DNA of 57,327 nucleotides from Actinomycetota bacterium (GTDB lineage Bacteria > Actinomycetota > Acidimicrobiia > Spongiisociales > UBA11373). The stretch lies in the NCBI GenBank assembly GCA_016870535.1, contig VGBK01000005.1, positions 1 to 57,327 on the forward strand, given 5' to 3'. This document shows positions 20,975 through 31,248 of this stretch, in pieces (the stretch's first letter is position 1; every line of letters starts with the position of its first letter). Below the pieces are notes generated by a model. It saw only the letters and a list, made by a program, of their open reading frames with translations. It ran no database searches and was not told the DNA's origin. The position numbers and the translations under genes are program-made.

Positions 20975-22471
20975 TCAGTCGCCGGCCGGCGGCTCAGGCA
21001 CCAGATAGACCGTGATCGGGCGCAGGCCGCTCACCACCCGCCAGGGCTTCCCCAGGGCGTCGACGTAGGCCCGGCGCGCCGCACCCTGCGGCTCCAGCCG
21101 GTGCCCGGTGAACATCACGAAGGCGGGCCCCCCGGCACGGGAGGGGAGCCTCACCTCCTCGCGGGGGAAGAGGACCGCGTCGCACCCCGAATACCACATC
21201 ACCTGCGGCACCCGCTGGGTCATCACCACGCAGGGCCGTCCGCCGGCCTGCTCCCCAACGGCCGCCGCCGCCGCGCGCAGTGGCCGCCGGCTGCCGCCCA
21301 AGTCGCGATTGCGGTCCCGCCCCAGCCCGATCGCGGCCGCCGCCAGCGCCAGCAGCAGCACCAGCGCCAGCGCCGGGCGCATCCTGCCGGGCAGCCGCCG
21401 GCCCAGCCCCTCCAGCCCGGGAGCGGCGGCCACCCACAGCCACGGGTAGACGGGCGCCAGGTAGCGAACCTCCCCATGCAGGACCGTGGCGATCGCCGCG
21501 GCGGTGGCCACGCTGATGCCCGCCGCCGCGATCCAAGCGCCGCGGTCGACCTCCCGGCGGCGCACCCAGCCGATGGCCGGCACCAGGCCGGCCAGGGCCA
21601 AGATCACCGCCGCCGGGGCAAGGACCTGGCCGCTGAGATCGAGGTAGTCCCCGAATCCGGCGAAGTTCAGCCATCCCCGGGTGCCCACCGCGCCCAGCGG
21701 CGCGCCCCCCGCCCCGGTCAGCCGAGGAACGGCCAGGACGGCCGCCACCGCACCGGCCCCGAGGAGGGCGGTGGAGACGGCGGGCCAGGGGAACCGCCAC
21801 AGGAGGCGCCATCGCCACAAAGCCACCCCCAGGAAGCCCACCGCCATGGGCAGCGGCGCCCCGAACCGTAGGAAGGTGGCGGCCGCCACCACCGGCACGG
21901 CAAGGAGCATCCACCACGAGGCACGCTCCCCACCCGTGGCGAAGACGAAGAGGGCCACGGCCAGCAGACCCAGCGCGGCGCCGGGCACATCGGGCCACAC
22001 CTGGGTGGCGGAGAGCACCAGAGGCGGCGTCACCGCCACGCCGGCGGCGGCCACCAGGGCAGGCCGCGCCCCGAAGAGGTGGCGGGCGAGCAGCCAGGTG
22101 ACCCCGATGAGGCCCAGGCCGAAGCCGGCCACGGCCAGGCGGAAGACGCTGGCCTGGCTGCCCAGGCCCCACAGCAGGTGCAGCATCCAGGGGAGGCCCG
22201 GCGCCCGATAGGTGTTCCAGTAGGCGCCGGGAGCGGCCCCCTGAGCGAAGTCCCGGGCGCGCAGGCTGTAGACCGCCTCATCCCAGCCCAGCGGGGGCCC
22301 CCGCCGCACCACCAGCACCACGACGATCAGGTACACCGCGAGGATCGCTCCCAGGATGACCCACTCGTTGCGGGCGAAGGATCCGCCCACCGAGAATCGC
22401 CGGCGAGCCGCGGGAGCGGGAGCGGCCTCGGGGGCAGGAGCGGGATCGGGGGCAGGAGCGGGATCGGTCAT
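20975..22471 (-). CDS. GT-C-fold membrane glycosyltransferase (ArnT/GT39-like)
   Basis: The 498-aa protein has an Ala-Pro-rich N-terminal tail, about ten membrane helices, and the first-loop acidic motif GWDEAVYSLRARDF followed by YWNTYRAPGLPW, typical of polyprenyl-phosphate-sugar-dependent GT-C enzymes. The C-terminal extracellular part (VVMTQRVPQVMWYSGCDAVLFPRE) resembles the soluble domain of ArnT/PMT-like members. It would transfer a lipid-linked sugar outside the membrane; donor and acceptor are unknown. The N-terminal AP repeats arise from a short tandem DNA repeat (about 22417-22470). Confidence 0.8.
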   Translation of the reverse strand: MTDPAPAPDPAPAPEAAPAPAARRRFSVGGSFARNEWVILGAILAVYLIVVVLVVRRGPPLGWDEAVYSLRARDFAQGAAPGAYWNTYRAPGLPWMLHLLWGLGSQASVFRLAVAGFGLGLIGVTWLLARHLFGARPALVAAAGVAVTPPLVLSATQVWPDVPGAALGLLAVALFVFATGGERASWWMLLAVPVVAAATFLRFGAPLPMAVGFLGVALWRWRLLWRFPWPAVSTALLGAGAVAAVLAVPRLTGAGGAPLGAVGTRGWLNFAGFGDYLDLSGQVLAPAAVILALAGLVPAIGWVRRREVDRGAWIAAAGISVATAAAIATVLHGEVRYLAPVYPWLWVAAAPGLEGLGRRLPGRMRPALALVLLLALAAAAIGLGRDRNRDLGGSRRPLRAAAAAVGEQAGGRPCVVMTQRVPQVMWYSGCDAVLFPREEVRLPSRAGGPAFVMFTGHRLEPQGAARRAYVDALGKPWRVVSGLRPITVYLVPEPPAGD

Positions 22472-22512
22472 CGAGCCGCGATCCTATCGCCCGGCCTCGC
22501 CGTGCGCCCCGC

Positions 22513-24177
22513 CTACATGTGCTCGGGGGCGGAGATCCCGAGCAGGCCGAGCACGGCGAGGAGCACGCTCTCGGCGGCAGCCACCAGCCAGAGCCGGGCC
22601 CGGGAGAGGGCGGGATCCTCCGTCACCACCCGGCAGTCGGTGTAGAACTTGTGAAAGGCGGCGGCGAAGTCCTGCCCGTAGGCAGCAATGCGGTGCGGCG
22701 CCCGGCGCGCCGCCGCTTCGGCCACCTCCTCGCCCAGGCGATCGGCCTGCTTGAGCACCTCGACCTCGGCCGGATCTCGGAGCAGGGACAGGTCGGCCTC
22801 CTCCAGCGGCCCCCGCTCCACTCCTTGGGCGGCGGCGAAGCCCTGCAGGCTGCGCACCCGGGCGTAGGCGTACTGAAGGTAGTAGACGGGGTTCTCCATG
22901 CTGCGCCGCTTGGCTTCCTCCAGGTCGAAGTTGAGGGTGGTGTCGGGGCTCACCGCCACCAGGTAGTAGCGGGCGGCGTCGGCGCCCACCTCCTCGATCA
23001 CCCGGCGGAAGGTGACGAACTCCCCCGCCCGGGTCGACATGCGCACCGGTTCACCGCTGCGGAAGAGGTTCACCATCTGAGTGATGATCAACTCCAGGCG
23101 GTCCGGGTCGAAGCCCAGGGCGGCCACCGCCGCCTTCAGCCGCGGCACGTAGCCGTGGTGATCGGCTCCCCAGATGTTGATCAAGCGGTCGAAGCCGCGC
23201 CGGAACTTGTCGAGGTGATAGGCCACATCCGGGGCCAGGTAGGTGTAGCGCCCGTCGCCGGTGACCAGCACCCGATCCTTCTCGTCGCCGAAGTCGGTGG
23301 AGCGGAACCACAGCGCCCCTTCGGCCCGGTACACGTGCCCATTGGCTTCGAGGAGGCCGATGGCCTCCTCCACCTCACCGCGGCGGTGCAGGTCGGCCTC
23401 GCTGAACCACGCGTCGAAGGGAATCCGGGCCAGGGCCAGGGTCTCCTCGATGTCCTGCATCGCCCGAGCCAGGCCCCAGCGCAGCACCACCGGCTCCCAT
23501 TCGGCGGCCGGCAAGGACCGGAGCGTGCCTCCCATCTCCTCCGCCAATTCGCGGCCCCAGGCTTCCAGGTAGGCGCCGTGGTAGCCGTCCTCCGGTACCG
23601 CCGCCTCCTCCCCCAGGGCCCGCCGGCAGCGGGCCTCGAGGCTGGCGGCGAAGCGTCCCATCTGCGCCCCGGCGTCGTTGTAGTAGTACTCCCGCTCCAC
23701 CCGATGGCCGGCGTAATCCAGCAACCGGCTGAGCACGTCCCCCACCACCCCGCCGCGCCCGTGGCCGATGTGCAGCGGGCCGTTCGGGTTCGACGAGACG
23801 AACTCCACCTGCACCCGCTCCCGGCTCCCTGCCGGCGCCCGGGCGTGGTCCGCCCCTCCCCGCGCTGCCCGCGCCAGCACCACGGCGTACCAGGAGGGAG
23901 CCAGGGTGAAGTTGATGAAGCCGGGCCCGGCCACCTCGACCCGCTCCAGGTGGGCAATCGGAGGCAGGTGGCGCACCACGGCCTCCGCCACCTCCCGGGG
24001 GGAACGGCGGGCGGCCCGGGCCGCCACCAGGGCGGCGTTGGCCGCCCAGTCGCCGTGGCTGCGGTCGCGGGGGCGCTCCACCACGAAGGCCACCTCGCCC
24101 GGGTCGGGGAGGTCCCCGGCGGCCGCGGCCGAGCGCAGGGCGGCGGCGACGGCCTCGTGGATAGCGGAGGGGAACAT
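22513..24177 (-). CDS. argS: Arginyl-tRNA synthetase
   Basis: This 554-aa class I synthetase has the N-terminal Add1 domain, EFVSSNPNGPLHIGHGRG with HIGH at residues 136-139, the KMSKS-equivalent RMSTRAGEFV, and the C-terminal DALR anticodon-binding domain. It charges tRNA-Arg. ATG 24177 is chosen; the frame is open further upstream, but there it would read across the tRNA-Arg gene. It diverges from tRNA-Arg(CCG) with 59 bp between the two. Confidence 0.96.
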   Translation of the reverse strand: MFPSAIHEAVAAALRSAAAAGDLPDPGEVAFVVERPRDRSHGDWAANAALVAARAARRSPREVAEAVVRHLPPIAHLERVEVAGPGFINFTLAPSWYAVVLARAARGGADHARAPAGSRERVQVEFVSSNPNGPLHIGHGRGGVVGDVLSRLLDYAGHRVEREYYYNDAGAQMGRFAASLEARCRRALGEEAAVPEDGYHGAYLEAWGRELAEEMGGTLRSLPAAEWEPVVLRWGLARAMQDIEETLALARIPFDAWFSEADLHRRGEVEEAIGLLEANGHVYRAEGALWFRSTDFGDEKDRVLVTGDGRYTYLAPDVAYHLDKFRRGFDRLINIWGADHHGYVPRLKAAVAALGFDPDRLELIITQMVNLFRSGEPVRMSTRAGEFVTFRRVIEEVGADAARYYLVAVSPDTTLNFDLEEAKRRSMENPVYYLQYAYARVRSLQGFAAAQGVERGPLEEADLSLLRDPAEVEVLKQADRLGEEVAEAAARRAPHRIAAYGQDFAAAFHKFYTDCRVVTEDPALSRARLWLVAAAESVLLAVLGLLGISAPEHM

Positions 24178-24221
24178 GGTGGCCCGGCATCGTAGCCCGG
24201 GGAGCGCTCCCCTCGCCTTGG

Positions 24222-24227
24222 TACAAT
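24222..24227 (+). promoter_or_regulatory. Putative -10 element for tRNA-Arg
   Basis: TACAAT at 24222-24227 lies 9 nt before the tRNA 5' end and is the only AT-rich hexamer in the argS-tRNA gap, so it is the likely -10 box. No clear -35 is visible. Confidence 0.45.
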
Positions 24228-24236
24228 CGGCGGGTC

Positions 24237-24308
<72 letters not shown>

Positions 24309-24309
24309 C

Positions 24310-25086
24310 CTAGAAGAGAGCGCGTGCCATCGCCGCCCAGCCGATCTCCCGGCCGATCACGAAGGCATCCATGGTGATGGCCACCACCCAATGGAGCGCG
24401 GCACCCAGAAGGAACGACCGGGAACGCAGCGCCAGGTAGCCGAGCGCCGCTCCGGCCAGGATGGCGGCGAAGGTCTCCGGCATGGGCTTGCCGAAGTGGA
24501 TCATCACGTAGGGGATGACCGTCACCGGGATGGCGTTCCAGCCGAGACGCGGGAAGAGGCCGAACAGCAGGAACCCGCGGAAGAAGGCCTCCACCCCGAG
24601 GAACTGGAGCCCGTAGAACAGCTGGAATCCCCAGAAGTGCCAGCCGCCCGCCACCGCCCCGTCGTAGAACGGGTACTTGCGCTGGAAGGAGGCCAGGGCG
24701 GAGGCGCCGAAGAGCACCGGGAGCATCACCCCGAGGAACACCGCATAGGGCCAGATGTGCCGCCAGGTCCGGGGAAGATGCCAGCCCCACTCGCGCGGGG
24801 ACTCGCGCAGCACCAGAGCCACCACGGCCAGCGGCACCAGCACCCGCAGCACCAGCGAACTGACACCCCAGTACTGATAGGGCAGCAAGTCGAAGTAGTC
24901 CCGGTAGCCCGGCCCGAGAGCGTCGGCCAGTGAGCGATGCAAGGCGGTGCCCTTGAAGCTCGCCGGCAGTCCCCAGTACTCGAACACGATCAGCAGCACC
25001 ACCGCCGCGGTGAAGACCACCAGGGTGCGGCGATCGGGACGAAGCCCGGCGGCGCCGGCCCGCAGCGACGTTTCGGTATCAGCCAA
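24310..25086 (-). CDS. CPBP-family intramembrane metalloprotease (CAAX protease-like)
   Basis: A multi-span protein with ABI/CPBP motifs: GVEAFFRGFLLFGL (motif 1, here with a single Glu where the consensus is EExxxR), YVMIHFGKPMPE (motif 2 histidine) and ALHWVVAITMDAF (motif 3, His and Asp). Such proteins cleave or process membrane substrates, or act as immunity and assembly factors. The start is uncertain: TTG 25086 gives 258 aa beginning at a plausible N-terminus, whereas an ATG at 25308 would overlap a separate small ORF and add Pro/Arg-rich sequence. The stop abuts the tRNA-Arg 3' end. Confidence 0.75.
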   Translation of the reverse strand: MADTETSLRAGAAGLRPDRRTLVVFTAAVVLLIVFEYWGLPASFKGTALHRSLADALGPGYRDYFDLLPYQYWGVSSLVLRVLVPLAVVALVLRESPREWGWHLPRTWRHIWPYAVFLGVMLPVLFGASALASFQRKYPFYDGAVAGGWHFWGFQLFYGLQFLGVEAFFRGFLLFGLFPRLGWNAIPVTVIPYVMIHFGKPMPETFAAILAGAALGYLALRSRSFLLGAALHWVVAITMDAFVIGREIGWAAMARALF

Positions 25087-25234
25087 GGTGGTGGACTCGC
25101 ACGGGGCATCCCACCCTAATGGGGATTCGCGGGCTCCCGCGGTCTGGGAGTCTGGTGGTTGAGCCGTCGGCTGCGGGGGCGGCCGCCGCGGGGACCACCG
25201 GGCCCACCGACGGACGTGGAAGCGGATGACCCGG

Positions 25235-25372
25235 TCAGCCGGCCAGGCTGCGGCGCCAGGCTTCCCGATGATCGTCGGCGATCCGACGAGCGCGCACTTG
25301 GGCGACAAACAGCAAACCGACGAGCGACCCGACTCCGGTAACCACAGCGGTGGCGGCGAGCATGGGATCCAT
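25235..25372 (-). CDS. Small single-span membrane protein (45 aa)
   Basis: A short minus-strand ORF starts at ATG 25372 (or ATG 25363) with GGGGA 4 nt upstream. It encodes a hydrophobic segment (MLAATAVVTGVGSLVGLLFV) followed by a charged cytoplasmic tail (ARRIADDHREAWRRSLAG). Composition and ribosome site suggest a real gene. It lies between yqeY and the CPBP protease gene on the same strand. No homologue is recognised. Confidence 0.5.
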   Translation of the reverse strand: MDPMLAATAVVTGVGSLVGLLFVAQVRARRIADDHREAWRRSLAG

Positions 25373-25428
25373 TATCCCCAGCATCGTCGGCTGAGCCGGG
25401 TAGGTTGAACCGGGGCGCTGAGCGGCTC

Positions 25429-25890
25429 TCAGCCGGCGCCGAGCTCCTCCCGCACCAGGCGGCCGACCAGGGCGCCGTCGACCGTTCCCCCGGCCGCCTT
25501 CATCACGTGCCCGATGACTCGGCCGGCCATCTTGGGGTCGCCGGCTCCCAACTCGGCGATGGCGGAACGCACCAGCTCCCGGGTGGCCGCCTCATCGAGG
25601 GTAGACGGCAGCCATCTAGCGAGATACTCGATCTCGAAGGCCAGCTTCTCCGCCTGAGCCCGCCCCCGCTCCCCCGCGGCGGCGAACTCCAGGCGGGCCT
25701 TCTCCATCTTCTTGCAGTACGCCCCGATGACCCGCCGGTACAGCTCGTCGCCCGCCTCCCCGCTGAAGCCCGGCTCGGTGCGCGCTCGCGAGACCTCGGT
25801 CTCCACCTGCCGGATCACATCGAGGCGCTTCCGGTCACGAGCCCGCAGGGCGTCCCTCAGTTCCGCAGCGAGTTCTTCGTGAATTCCCAT
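25429..25890 (-). CDS. GatB/YqeY domain protein
   Basis: The 153-aa protein matches the YqeY family: an N-terminal helical domain (ELAAELRDALRARDRKRLDVIRQVETEV) and the C-terminal helical tail shared with GatB (YLARWLPSTLDEAATRELV..., DPKMAGRVIGHVMKAAGGTVDGALVGRLVREEL). The family may bind tRNA or assist amidotransferases, but its role is unproven. It is divergent from the whiB1-like gene, sharing a 159-bp intergenic region. Confidence 0.92.
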   Translation of the reverse strand: MGIHEELAAELRDALRARDRKRLDVIRQVETEVSRARTEPGFSGEAGDELYRRVIGAYCKKMEKARLEFAAAGERGRAQAEKLAFEIEYLARWLPSTLDEAATRELVRSAIAELGAGDPKMAGRVIGHVMKAAGGTVDGALVGRLVREELGAG

Positions 25891-25956
25891 CGTCCATCAG
25901 GGTAGTGGCCGTCCCGCCCATCGCGATCTTCCTGGGAAGCGCTTTCAGGAGATCGG

Positions 25957-25985
25957 TTGACGAGGCCCCGCCGCCGCCCTATCTT
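25957..25985 (+). promoter_or_regulatory. Strong sigma-70-type promoter of the whiB1-like gene
   Basis: TTGACG (25957-25962), a 17-nt spacer and TATCTT (25980-25985) form a near-consensus promoter. Predicted transcription start is about 25992, giving a leader of ~58 nt that contains the CRP-type palindrome. Confidence 0.65.
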
Positions 25986-25999
25986 GTGTAAGGCCCATT

Positions 26000-26015
26000 T
26001 GTGAACTGCTTCACA
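26000..26015. promoter_or_regulatory. CRP/FNR-type operator in the whiB1-like leader
   Basis: TGTGA-ACTGCT-TCACA is a perfect match to the TGTGA-N6-TCACA CRP consensus, centred about 15 nt downstream of the predicted start. Binding there would be expected to repress. In Mycobacterium tuberculosis whiB1 is a known target of the CRP homologue Rv3676, which supports a functional site. No full CRP gene is in this window. Confidence 0.65.
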
Positions 26016-26049
26016 TTCCAGGGCACCGAACAGAGAAAAGAACCGGATC

Positions 26050-26322
26050 TTGATAACCCTGACCGTAATCGATTGGCGTGACGCCGCCGCCTGCCGAGAC
26101 TCCGAACCCAACCTCTTCTTCCCCATAGGCTCCACCGGACCGGCCGTCGACCAGATAGAGGCCGCCAAGGCCATCTGCACCGAGTGCACCGTCCGGGAAG
26201 ACTGCCTGACGTACGCCCTGGAGACCAACCAGGAAGCCGGGGTGTGGGGAGGCTACGCCGAGGACGAGCGGCGCCGGCTGCGCAAGCGCTGGCTGGCCGA
26301 GCGGCGCCGCCGCGCCGGCTGA
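26050..26322 (+). CDS. whiB1: WhiB-family [4Fe-4S] regulator, WhiB1-like
   Basis: The 90-aa protein has the four cluster cysteines C15, C43, C46 and C52 (CxxC in ICTEC), the GVWGG turn at residues 64-68, and a basic C-terminal tail RRRLRKRWLAERRRR that contacts DNA or RNA polymerase. The order DWRDAAACRDSEPNLFFPIG, CTECTVREDCL, YALETNQEAGVWGG is closest to WhiB1, which binds SigA and senses nitric oxide. The start is a TTG; no ATG or GTG fits, and a purine-rich AGAGAAAAGAA precedes it. The gene has its own strong promoter and a CRP-type operator. The subfamily call is likely but not certain. Confidence 0.88.
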   Translation: MITLTVIDWRDAAACRDSEPNLFFPIGSTGPAVDQIEAAKAICTECTVREDCLTYALETNQEAGVWGGYAEDERRRLRKRWLAERRRRAG

Positions 26323-26359
26323 GACCCGCCGCGTCCTCTCCCCGGTCGTCCCGGGGGCT

Positions 26360-26584
26360 TCACTCTTTTCCGAAACCGATCCGGGGGGACTTGTCCGCTT
26401 CGACGTCGAGATAGGCGATCTTGTCGACCACCAGGCCGTGGCGGCGGCCCTCCTCGTCCACCAGCCAGAGGATCTTCTCCCCGTCCTCCACGGCCTGCCG
26501 GAAAGAGCGGATCACCTCCTCGGCGTCGGCCACCTCGAGATCCAGTTCCCGCGCCGTCATGGTCACGCCGATCCTCACCCGCAC
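26360..26584 (-). CDS. DUF3107 protein
   Basis: The 74-aa actinobacterial DUF3107 protein starts VRIGVTMTARELDLE and contains ILWLVDEEGRRHGLVVDKIAYLDVEA. The function is unknown; its small beta-alpha design suggests a regulatory or scaffold role. GTG 26584 is preceded by GAGGAGG. It follows mrp by 15 bp and is probably translated from the same transcript. It converges with the whiB1-like gene. Confidence 0.88.
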   Translation of the reverse strand: MRVRIGVTMTARELDLEVADAEEVIRSFRQAVEDGEKILWLVDEEGRRHGLVVDKIAYLDVEADKSPRIGFGKE

Positions 26585-26599
26585 CTGTGCCTCCTCGCG

Positions 26600-27682
26600 C
26601 TATTGCAGCTTCAGTCCCGGCGGGCGCCGCACCCGGGGCCGCCGCGCCGCCAGCCCGGCGGCGATCTCATCGAAGGCGGCGGCTGCCTCGGAGCCGGGCG
26701 CGGCCAGCACTGCCGGTTCCCCGCGGTCGGCCCCTTCCCGCAACGCCGGGACCAGCGGCACCCGGCCGAGCAGCGGCACCCCCAGGTCGTCGGCCAGCGC
26801 CCGGCCTCCTCCGGCGCCGAAGATCTCGTAGCGCTTGCCGTCGTCCCCGGTGAACCACGACATGTTCTCCACCACCCCGGCCACCTCCTGCTCCATCTTG
26901 GCGACCATCAGGGCGGCCCGGCGCGCCACGCGCTGGGCCGTGGGCTGGGGAGTGGTGACCACCACGGTCAGGGCACCGGGGAGGAACTGCGCCAGGGAGA
27001 TGGGCACGTCGCCGGTGCCGGGAGGCAGGTCGAGCAGCAAGAACTCGGGTTCGTCCCAGTAGACCTCATCGAGGAACTGCTCCAGCGCCTTGTGCAGCAT
27101 GGGCCCCCTCCACACGACCGCCTGGTCGGGAGGGACGAAGAAGTCCATCGAGATGACCCGTACCCCGTGAGCGGCAGGCGGCACGATCAACCCGCCGACC
27201 ACCGCCGGCGGCTCCTGGACCCCCAGCATCCGCGGGATCGAGAAGCCCCAGACGTCGGCGTCGAGCACGGCGACGTCGTGGCCCGCCGCGGCGAGCGCCA
27301 CAGCGGTGTTGGCCGTCACCGAGGACTTGCCCACCCCGCCCTTGCCCGAGGCGATGGCGATCACCCGGGTGCGGGATCCCGCTCCGCCCGGCCGGGCGGG
27401 GCGCCCGGCGGTGAGCCGGGCGGCCAGAGCCTCCTCGGCGGAGGAACCCATGGGCGCCGCGTCCACCCGGATGCCGGCTGCCCCGGCCGCTCCGGCGGCG
27501 GCGAAGACGGCAGCCCGCAGTTCGGTTTCGAGGGCCAGGCCCTCGGGCAGAGCCAGGCTCACCCGTCCCGAGCCGTCTCCGGCCAGATCGAACCCCGTCA
27601 TCAGGCCCAACTCTCCTACGGAGCGGCGCAGGCGAGGGACCACCACGGCTCCGACGGCGTCACGGATGGCTTGCCGATCCAC
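26600..27682 (-). CDS. mrp: Mrp/NBP35-type ATPase, Fe-S cluster carrier
   Basis: The 360-aa protein has a degenerate N-terminal MIP18-like domain, then a ParA/MinD ATPase with deviant P-loop SGKGGVGKSSVTANTAVAL, LDADVWGFSIPRML, and LLLDLPPGTGD. The usual CxxC after ENMSWF is replaced by TGDDG, as in some actinobacterial Mrp proteins, so cluster binding must use other residues or be lost. The start is GTG 27682 with a GGGAG site. It is divergent from a SufR-like regulator across a 62-bp region with a palindrome. Confidence 0.9.
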   Translation of the reverse strand: MDRQAIRDAVGAVVVPRLRRSVGELGLMTGFDLAGDGSGRVSLALPEGLALETELRAAVFAAAGAAGAAGIRVDAAPMGSSAEEALAARLTAGRPARPGGAGSRTRVIAIASGKGGVGKSSVTANTAVALAAAGHDVAVLDADVWGFSIPRMLGVQEPPAVVGGLIVPPAAHGVRVISMDFFVPPDQAVVWRGPMLHKALEQFLDEVYWDEPEFLLLDLPPGTGDVPISLAQFLPGALTVVVTTPQPTAQRVARRAALMVAKMEQEVAGVVENMSWFTGDDGKRYEIFGAGGGRALADDLGVPLLGRVPLVPALREGADRGEPAVLAAPGSEAAAAFDEIAAGLAARRPRVRRPPGLKLQ

Positions 27683-27704
27683 TGCGGGGCTCCCGAACGA
27701 GGAC

Positions 27705-27723
27705 GCGTCGAGACTAGCGACGC
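27705..27723. promoter_or_regulatory. Palindromic operator candidate between mrp and the SufR-like gene
   Basis: GCGTCG-AGACTAG-CGACGC, a perfect 6-bp inverted repeat with 7-nt spacer, lies centrally in the 62-bp divergent region. A site here could let the regulator control both its own gene and mrp. No match to a known SufR site is claimed. Confidence 0.45.
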
Positions 27724-27744
27724 CGTCGCCTCTACCCTTCCCTC

Positions 27745-28434
27745 ATGCCCGTCCCCGACTTCAACCAGGCCCTGGGCCGCCTAACCGGTTCCCTGGGCGA
27801 CCCCACCCGGCGGGCCATCTACCTCACCGTGCGCGAGTCCGACGACGAGATCACCGCGGCGCGCGTCGCCGATCTCTTCGGCATCCACCCCAACGTGGCA
27901 CGGCACCACCTGGACCGTCTGGTGGCCGACGGCTACCTGCGGGTGCGAGATCGTGACCCCGCCCGTCCGGCAGGGGTAGGCCGTCCGCCCCGGGTCTTCG
28001 AGGCCACCGAGGACGACGTCGCCGTCTCCTACCCGGCTCGCCGCCACGACCTCCTCGCCGAACTCCTGGTGCGGGTGGTGAAGCGCCTCGCTCCCGAGGA
28101 AGGGCCCCGGGTAGCAGAAGAGGTGGGGCAAGCCTACGGAGAGGAACTGGCCGCCGCCATCGGCCTGCCCACCGAGCAGGGCTTCGCCCCGGCCCTGGCG
28201 GCGGTGGCCCGGGCGCTGACCGGCGCCGGCTTCGAGATCACCGCCGACCTCGAGGCGGGCCGCCTGGTGGCGGGGGCTTGCCCCTTCGGGCGCACCGCCG
28301 CCGACCACCCCGAGGTGGTGTGCCGCCTGGACCTGGGCATCGTGAAGGGCCTCATGGCTGCCGCCGGGGCCCCGGCTCGCCGCGTGGTCATCACCCCCCG
28401 GCGGCGCCCCAACCGGCCCTGCGTCGCCTCCTGA
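27745..28434 (+). CDS. SufR-like helix-turn-helix regulator with C-terminal cysteines
   Basis: The 229-aa protein has an ArsR/DeoR-like winged helix (residues ~8-85: LTGSLGDPTRRAIYLTVRES, AARVADLFGIHPNVARHHLDRLVADGYL) and a C-terminal effector domain with GACPFGRTAADHPEVVCRLD. Cysteines C179, C193 and C226 (plus H188) match the Fe-S sensing pattern of SufR, a repressor of the suf operon. It is divergent from mrp and sits 56 bp before aconitase, another Fe-S protein. The role in Fe-S homeostasis is inferred from this context and the Cys pattern. Confidence 0.78.
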   Translation: MPVPDFNQALGRLTGSLGDPTRRAIYLTVRESDDEITAARVADLFGIHPNVARHHLDRLVADGYLRVRDRDPARPAGVGRPPRVFEATEDDVAVSYPARRHDLLAELLVRVVKRLAPEEGPRVAEEVGQAYGEELAAAIGLPTEQGFAPALAAVARALTGAGFEITADLEAGRLVAGACPFGRTAADHPEVVCRLDLGIVKGLMAAAGAPARRVVITPRRRPNRPCVAS

Positions 28435-28490
28435 AAGGCCGCCGGCACCCGGTTATCCTCCTCCAGCCTGCCCCACGGAGCCTCCTGCCC

Positions 28491-31160
<2,670 letters not shown>

Positions 31161-31248
31161 AGCCGGGCGTGCCCCGGGGGCCGACGCGGCGGCCCGAGCG
31201 CCGCAAAAGGCGCGTCTCCCTGCCCGCCCACCCCTAGGGTTCTCAGAC

